From Equadaptatus sp045642025 (GTDB lineage: Bacteria > Synergistota > Synergistia > Synergistales > Synergistaceae): 34,405 nucleotides of DNA. Position 1 is the first letter of the stretch, and each line of letters begins with the position of its first letter. Below, in pieces: positions 30,820 to 34,405 of this stretch. The translations under genes were made by a program, and so were the position numbers. A model generated the notes under the pieces. It worked only from the letters and a program-made list of their open reading frames with translations, was not told where the DNA came from and ran no database searches. Where the stretch lies: assembly GCA_045642025.1 (NCBI GenBank), contig JAZUIB010000036.1, positions 1-34,405 of the forward strand. Direction: 5' to 3'.

Positions 30820-31716
30820 TTATTTGGTAAACGCAGCCGGGTGTAGTTTTTTTGCAAAAACAAGCGCAATTTCTGCCATACGCAAACCTGGACGAAGATA
30901 AAGCGTTCCGTCCAAAATGAAAATATTTCCGTGCTTTGAGGCCGTTACACAGGTAGATGATTCCCATTGATTTTTTAGATTTTTTTTGTCAAAAAGTTTA
31001 TCTGGATCAATTTTTCCCATATTTGAATGATATGATGTCTTGTCTCCTACTATATCAAAAATTACATTAGGATTAAGTACAAGAAGACCTTCCGCAGAGA
31101 TCCTTTGATAGTTTGTAGAGCGTGATTTTACAAGATTTTTCCCGCCTGCGATTTCAAGTAGCTCACTGTAGAAGGTTTTGTCGCCTGCCGCGTAAAAACT
31201 GTGTATTCGCGGCTCTGAAAGTTCTCGGGAAACGCAGATAACTGCAGTAGTTTTAGGATATTTTGCAGTTTTTCTCTTTATATAGTTGAGGTTGTTCTGA
31301 ATGCCGCGCACGAGTTCGTCAGCTTTTTGCTGAACATTGCATAGTTTCCCTACAACGCGTATTGAATTATAAACTTCAGTAATATTTGCCTGTCTAATAA
31401 CGGCATAATTTATACCAAGTCTTTTGAGACGTGGAATAAGAGAATCCTGAAGGTCGGAAATTACAACTAGATCAATCCCGTTTGCAATAAGGCTTTCAAT
31501 GTTTGTTCCATTGAAATAGTCACCTATTTTGGGTTTCTTTTTTGCTTCTTGCGGATAATCGCAGTATGTGGTTACACCTGCTACTTTGTTGCCCTGACCG
31601 AGCGCAAACAAAATTTCAGTCCCTACAGGATTGAGAGAAATAATCTTGCGCGGCGCGGCAAAAGCCTGACCGGCGAAGACAAGCAGTATAAAGAATGCAA
31701 AAGAGATTTTTTTCAT
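30820..31716 (-). CDS. BtuF/FecB-like periplasmic binding protein, metal chelate type
   Basis: Periplasmic solute-binding protein of 298 residues of the type III (BtuF, FhuD, FecB) family. A signal peptide ends near AGQAFA, and the mature protein starts PRKIISLNPVGTEILFALG, the classical SLxPxxTE strand of the family, followed by VAGVTTYCDYPQEA, a long connecting helix (about residues 115-150), and the second lobe. It binds cobalamin or a siderophore; the riboswitch-controlled BtuB-like receptor just upstream favours cobalamin. ATG 31716 starts the signal peptide; no clear ribosome binding site precedes it, and TATCAT lies only seven bases upstream of it. No permease or ATPase gene is seen in the window. 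Confidence 0.85.
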   Translation of the reverse strand: MKKISFAFFILLVFAGQAFAAPRKIISLNPVGTEILFALGQGNKVAGVTTYCDYPQEAKKKPKIGDYFNGTNIESLIANGIDLVVISDLQDSLIPRLKRLGINYAVIRQANITEVYNSIRVVGKLCNVQQKADELVRGIQNNLNYIKRKTAKYPKTTAVICVSRELSEPRIHSFYAAGDKTFYSELLEIAGGKNLVKSRSTNYQRISAEGLLVLNPNVIFDIVGDKTSYHSNMGKIDPDKLFDKKNLKNQWESSTCVTASKHGNIFILDGTLYLRPGLRMAEIALVFAKKLHPAAFTK

Positions 31717-31753
31717 GTCAGCAATGATACAACATTTCTTTCGTTTTGAGATG

Positions 31754-31783
31754 AAAAGGCTCCGGAAAGTGTCGGAGCCTTTT
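31754..31783. terminator. Terminator after the TonB-dependent receptor gene
   Basis: AAAAGGCTCCG and CGGAGCCTTTT are perfect 11-base arms around eight bases. On the minus strand it follows the receptor stop by 80 bases. It leaves only 37 bases for the promoter of the binding-protein gene, unless that gene depends on read-through. Confidence 0.85.
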
Positions 31784-31862
31784 CTGAAACTGAGAGGATG
31801 TGTCAGCATGCATCTCTCTTTATATAAACAGCGCCGGTACGCGGTTTATACAGTGTCTGAGG

Positions 31863-33746
31863 CTAAAACTCGTGCTGCCAGCTGAATATCACGCGGCGTT
31901 CTGCGCCGAGATAGCCTGAGGCGTTTGTATAATATTTTTTGTCAAACAAATTTGTGCAGGCTAAGCGCAGTGTTTCATTTTTCCATTTGTAGTTCAAAGA
32001 AGCGTTTACAAGAAAAATGCTGCCGTCATCCACGCCTGCGGCGTAGTGCGTAAACTCTCTGTCTGCGTAGAGGTGCCAGTTTATTTCCGCGCCGAAGCCC
32101 TTGTTTTCGTAATTAAGAAAACCTGCGACATCCCAGCGCGGGTCTGTCGAGCGTGTCCAGCTGCTGTTTTCCCCCGCCTTTTCCTCTGTCCTTGTGTAGC
32201 TGAGCTGCTGCGCGTAGCTCCAGCCTTTGACAAAGTTCCACGTATATTTGCCCTCAGCGCCCCACGCGCGTTTTTTATTTACGTTGTTGTACTGCGAAAT
32301 ACTGGTGGATTGGTCATAAGTGAAAACGATTGCGTCATCAAGCATGGTATAGAACAGATTGAATGACCACGGATTTTTTGCCCGTTCATTTTTTGCGCCG
32401 ATTTCAAAACTCCACCCCTTTTCAGGCGACAGCTCAGGATTTGGCGTCACCCACATGGAGCTTTCTCCCATCAGCTGATAAAAAGACGGCATTGAGAAAA
32501 AACGCCCTGCCGAAGCGTAAAACAACACGTCATTTTTGTCCGCCAGACTGAGCGCAAGGCGCGGAAGCAGCTGATTTTCCGTTTTCCCTTTGTTTACGTT
32601 CCAATGGTCAAGGCGGAGGCCAAAATCAAGATTTGCCGCGCCTATCGGGAGATTTGCCTCAAAATACGGCGCGATATTTGTTCTTGCAAGGTCATAATCA
32701 GCTGTCGGGTCAACGTAGTTACTGTAATTGACTTTATCTCTGCGCATGTCCGTTCCCCACACAAGAGTCCATTTGTCAAACAACTCCTTGCGGTTGAAGT
32801 TTAAGCCGAGAGACTCCGTGTCATATTTATTGTAATAAAGACCGCTCGGGTTCATTTCAAGCGGGTAATCATACTCAGCCTTGTTGTAGAAAATTCGTCC
32901 CGCTGTACGGTTGTCCTTGTACTGCAGATTGAGACGCGCATACTTGTCTTTCCTGCCGATTTCGTTAAATCCTGTTCCGTACCATGTATCATAACTGTTA
33001 TAGCGTGATTCTGAGTCACCGAAACTGCCTGAAAATGCCCACTTACCTTTTTCAAGCCGCAGAGTGTAATCATTGCCGTAAAAATCTTTCAGCCTTGAAC
33101 CGTAAATATCATATACATGGTCATCGTTTTCAACAGTTCTGCTGTAACCGACAGTGCCGTAAAGCCCGTCTTCGGCTATTGTTCCGCGGAAAGTGCCTCT
33201 GAAATAACCGCCGTTGCCACCCTCTGTTTTAATATAAGCGGAACTCTTGTCAGGGCTTTTTTTTGTAATAACGTTGATAACGGCACCCCCTGCATCAGAG
33301 CCGTATAACGCAGAGCCTGCGCCCTTTACGACCTCAACGCGCTCAATATCTTCAATCGGTATAGTGTTCAGATTAGGAGCACCCATTTCCCCCGCGCCGT
33401 GCAGAGGATTTGTGTACTGAACACCATCGACAAGTACTGCGACCTCTGTGCTGAAGCCGCGGACTGAAACGCTGCGCGCAAAGGCAAGTCCGTTGTTGTT
33501 CGTAAGCGCGTTAATGCCCGGAATTCTTGCAAGAGCATCGGCAAGATTTGTCGCGCCTGACTTTGCAATCTCTTCCTTTGTAACAACATTTGTCTGAGCC
33601 GGAACGTCTGCGATGTCATCGGCTACCCGTGAGCCGGTAACCTCCACAGCGCTCAGCTGCTGAACAGTGTCCGTCGCAAAAGCGAAAGAACAGAGCGCGG
33701 ATAATGCAAGCAGCGCCGCTGAAAACAGAGAGACATACTTCTTCAT
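31863..33746 (-). CDS. btuB: TonB-dependent outer-membrane receptor, BtuB-like
   Basis: Outer-membrane barrel of 627 residues, close to BtuB in length. After the signal peptide (ending near FAFA) a TonB-box-like segment LSAVEVTGSR leads into the plug domain (about residues 45-160), with KSGATNLADALARIPGIN, VSVRGFSTEVAVLVDG and VEVVKGAGSALYGSDAGGA. The rest is alternating barrel strands, and the chain ends RVIFSWQHEF with the C-terminal Phe expected for BAM insertion. The receptor imports cobalamin or a similar corrinoid with TonB energy. This substrate is supported by the cobalamin riboswitch in its leader. AAGGGGTG precedes the ATG. Its own terminator separates it from the binding-protein gene. 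Confidence 0.9.
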   Translation of the reverse strand: MKKYVSLFSAALLALSALCSFAFATDTVQQLSAVEVTGSRVADDIADVPAQTNVVTKEEIAKSGATNLADALARIPGINALTNNNGLAFARSVSVRGFSTEVAVLVDGVQYTNPLHGAGEMGAPNLNTIPIEDIERVEVVKGAGSALYGSDAGGAVINVITKKSPDKSSAYIKTEGGNGGYFRGTFRGTIAEDGLYGTVGYSRTVENDDHVYDIYGSRLKDFYGNDYTLRLEKGKWAFSGSFGDSESRYNSYDTWYGTGFNEIGRKDKYARLNLQYKDNRTAGRIFYNKAEYDYPLEMNPSGLYYNKYDTESLGLNFNRKELFDKWTLVWGTDMRRDKVNYSNYVDPTADYDLARTNIAPYFEANLPIGAANLDFGLRLDHWNVNKGKTENQLLPRLALSLADKNDVLFYASAGRFFSMPSFYQLMGESSMWVTPNPELSPEKGWSFEIGAKNERAKNPWSFNLFYTMLDDAIVFTYDQSTSISQYNNVNKKRAWGAEGKYTWNFVKGWSYAQQLSYTRTEEKAGENSSWTRSTDPRWDVAGFLNYENKGFGAEINWHLYADREFTHYAAGVDDGSIFLVNASLNYKWKNETLRLACTNLFDKKYYTNASGYLGAERRVIFSWQHEF

Positions 33747-33797
33747 GGTGAAACACCCCTTGATAAATATTCAACAGTCCGTTCCGCAATGCCGCAA

Positions 33798-33831
33798 TAA
33801 AACAAAAACTCCCGCATACATCTGCGAGAGT
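33798..33831 (-). terminator. Intrinsic terminator of the riboswitch expression platform
   Basis: On the minus strand ACTCTCGCA pairs with TGCGGGAGT (one T-G wobble) around a six-base loop, and TTTTTGTTTT follows. It lies between the aptamer and the btuB ribosome binding site. The upstream segment GCGAGGG (33893-33887, minus) can pair with the CTCTCGC in the first arm, which would make an antiterminator. Confidence 0.8.
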
Positions 33832-33904
33832 CATAAGATACATTTTCAGACACGCCCCATGCGCGCACAAAAACTGCCGTATCTCGCCCTCGCGATACCT
33901 TGCA

Positions 33905-34046
33905 CAGATTTAAGGGAGGTCTTCTGGCTTCCGTTCATCCTCCGGCGTTCCTTCTCACCTTTCGGCAATGGAACTGCACGCCTTTGTCGCGGTTACAGCA
34001 GCGGGGCTGCTCAGGCATCTCACCTGATTCCCTGTCCAAAAATCTT
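33905..34046 (-). promoter_or_regulatory. Cobalamin riboswitch (adenosylcobalamin-type aptamer)
   Basis: On the minus strand the conserved core reads GGGAATCAGGTGAGATGCC, then GAGCAGCCCCGCTGCTGTAA and CCGCGAC, and near the 3' end the B12 box AAGCCAGAAGACCTCC. Outer stem P1 is visible as AGATTT (34045-34040) pairing with AAATCT (33911-33906). The aptamer is compact, about 140 bases. It precedes the btuB-like gene by 160 bases, with a terminator in between, so cobalamin is inferred to switch transcription off. Confidence 0.92.
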
Positions 34047-34071
34047 CGAACACTATTCTGTTGTGACTATG

Positions 34072-34100
34072 ATAATAAAACAGAAACACAGAAAAAGCAA
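34072..34100 (-). promoter_or_regulatory. Promoter of the riboswitch-btuB transcript
   Basis: On the minus strand TTGCTT (34100-34095) and TATTAT (34077-34072) are 17 bases apart. Transcription would begin near 34065, about 20 bases before the aptamer P1 stem. A 16-base palindrome TTTTTATGCATAAAAA lies just upstream at 34119-34134. Confidence 0.6.
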
Positions 34101-34151
34101 GAGGGAAAAATTGCGGCATTTTTATGCATAAAAAATTGAAAAATTAAAAAT

Positions 34152-34173
34152 CGAAAATTTCACGAAAATTTCA
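34152..34173. repeat. Tandem pair of 11-base direct repeats
   Basis: CGAAAATTTCA occurs twice without a gap, in the AT-rich DNA between the btuB promoter and the probable insertion-sequence end. Its role is unknown; it might be an old integration footprint or a protein site. Confidence 0.6.
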
Positions 34174-34180
34174 ATAACAA

Positions 34181-34405
34181 GTTGCACAAATTTTTCTGAG
34201 CCGTACAAAAACGTTTTGAGCAAGATTGACCTTAGTATGATTTTTAGTCTGCTGTATTTATGCTGGTTATCTAATTGCATATATCTTGTCTAATTCTTCG
34301 TCAAACAGTTCCTGCGGTGTCCTGTAGCCAAATCTTTTTCTAGGCAGATCATTTATTCTGTCTGCCATGTAACTTATATCTTCTTCACTGTATTTGCCTA
34401 TATCT
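34181..34405 (-). mobile_element. Right part of an IS30-family insertion sequence
   Basis: The transposase 3' end (34267-34405) is followed on the minus strand by about 80 bases that end in AAATTTGTGCAACTTG-like sequence near 34181. Many IS30-type elements have terminal repeats with TGCA close to such an AT-rich run, so the end is put at about 34181. The other end lies outside the window, so the terminal repeat is unproven. Confidence 0.5.
34267..34405 (-). CDS. IS30-family transposase, C-terminal 45 residues (cut by window edge)
   Basis: The minus-strand frame ends at TAA 34267-34269 and reads SEEDISYMADRINDLPRKRF followed by GYRTPQELFDEELDKIYAIR. The LPRKRFGYRTPQELF segment is the hallmark end of the DDE catalytic domain of IS30 transposases (N-x-RPRK-x-LGYKTP-x-E-x-F). 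The N-terminal helix-turn-helix and the DDE residues are beyond the window, so I cannot tell whether the copy is intact. Confidence 0.85.
   Translation of the reverse strand, partial: DIGKYSEEDISYMADRINDLPRKRFGYRTPQELFDEELDKIYAIR

Noticed and set aside
33667..34139. Plus-strand frames across the btuB leader
   Set aside because: They lie opposite the cobalamin riboswitch and its terminator, and have no ribosome binding site.

Overview
The window most likely comes from a member of the Synergistota. The strongest clue is a secreted protein (29338-30693, minus strand) that ends in a Gly-rich CNAG-type tail, a hydrophobic stretch and a short basic end, the layout of the Synergistota C-terminal sorting signal. 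Outer-membrane components (TolC-like factor, TonB-dependent receptor) show a diderm cell. The mix of glutamate dehydrogenase and an acetate CoA-transferase fits an anaerobic amino-acid fermenter. TTG starts behind good ribosome binding sites recur (446, 1290, 26120).

Left part (1-8080): a YitT/YczE-like membrane protein, then a compact efflux operon: TetR regulator, periplasmic adaptor, AcrB-type RND pump, outer-membrane factor. The promoter in front of the regulator carries an inverted repeat that resembles AcrR-type operators, so the operon is probably self-repressed. Middle-left (8080-15600): a GT28 glycolipid glycosyltransferase, a Ppx/GppA phosphatase, a stretch of decayed sequence, an isolated ArsD, a secreted cell-wall amidase, a butyryl-CoA:acetate-type CoA-transferase, and a WYL-domain regulator behind a 26-bp palindrome, followed by a membrane-anchored protein of unknown function.

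Centre (15700-21780): a degenerate DegT-like protein, a YugP-type membrane metallopeptidase, RsmB, a membrane PASTA protein without a kinase domain, ribulose-phosphate epimerase and a RodZ-like protein. The last four genes overlap each other. The order yugP-rsmB-PASTA-rpe looks like the Firmicutes prkC neighbourhood stripped of the kinase, phosphatase and RsgA GTPase.

Right part (21780-34405): a small secreted protein, a methyltransferase, an unlisted 43-residue gene with its own promoter, ribosome binding site and flanking terminators (23146-23277, minus), glutamate dehydrogenase, a two-gene DUF554 unit, an MrfA-type repair helicase, an amidohydrolase whose transcript is probably leaderless, the sorted surface protein, a BtuF-like binding protein, and a BtuB-like receptor controlled by a cobalamin riboswitch with a visible terminator and antiterminator. 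The window ends in the 3' part of an IS30-type transposase gene, about 80 bases upstream of the riboswitch promoter.

I see no tRNA, rRNA, CRISPR array or phage genes. The most novel candidates are the 43-residue gene and the kinase-less PASTA operon. All assignments are by reading, without database searches.
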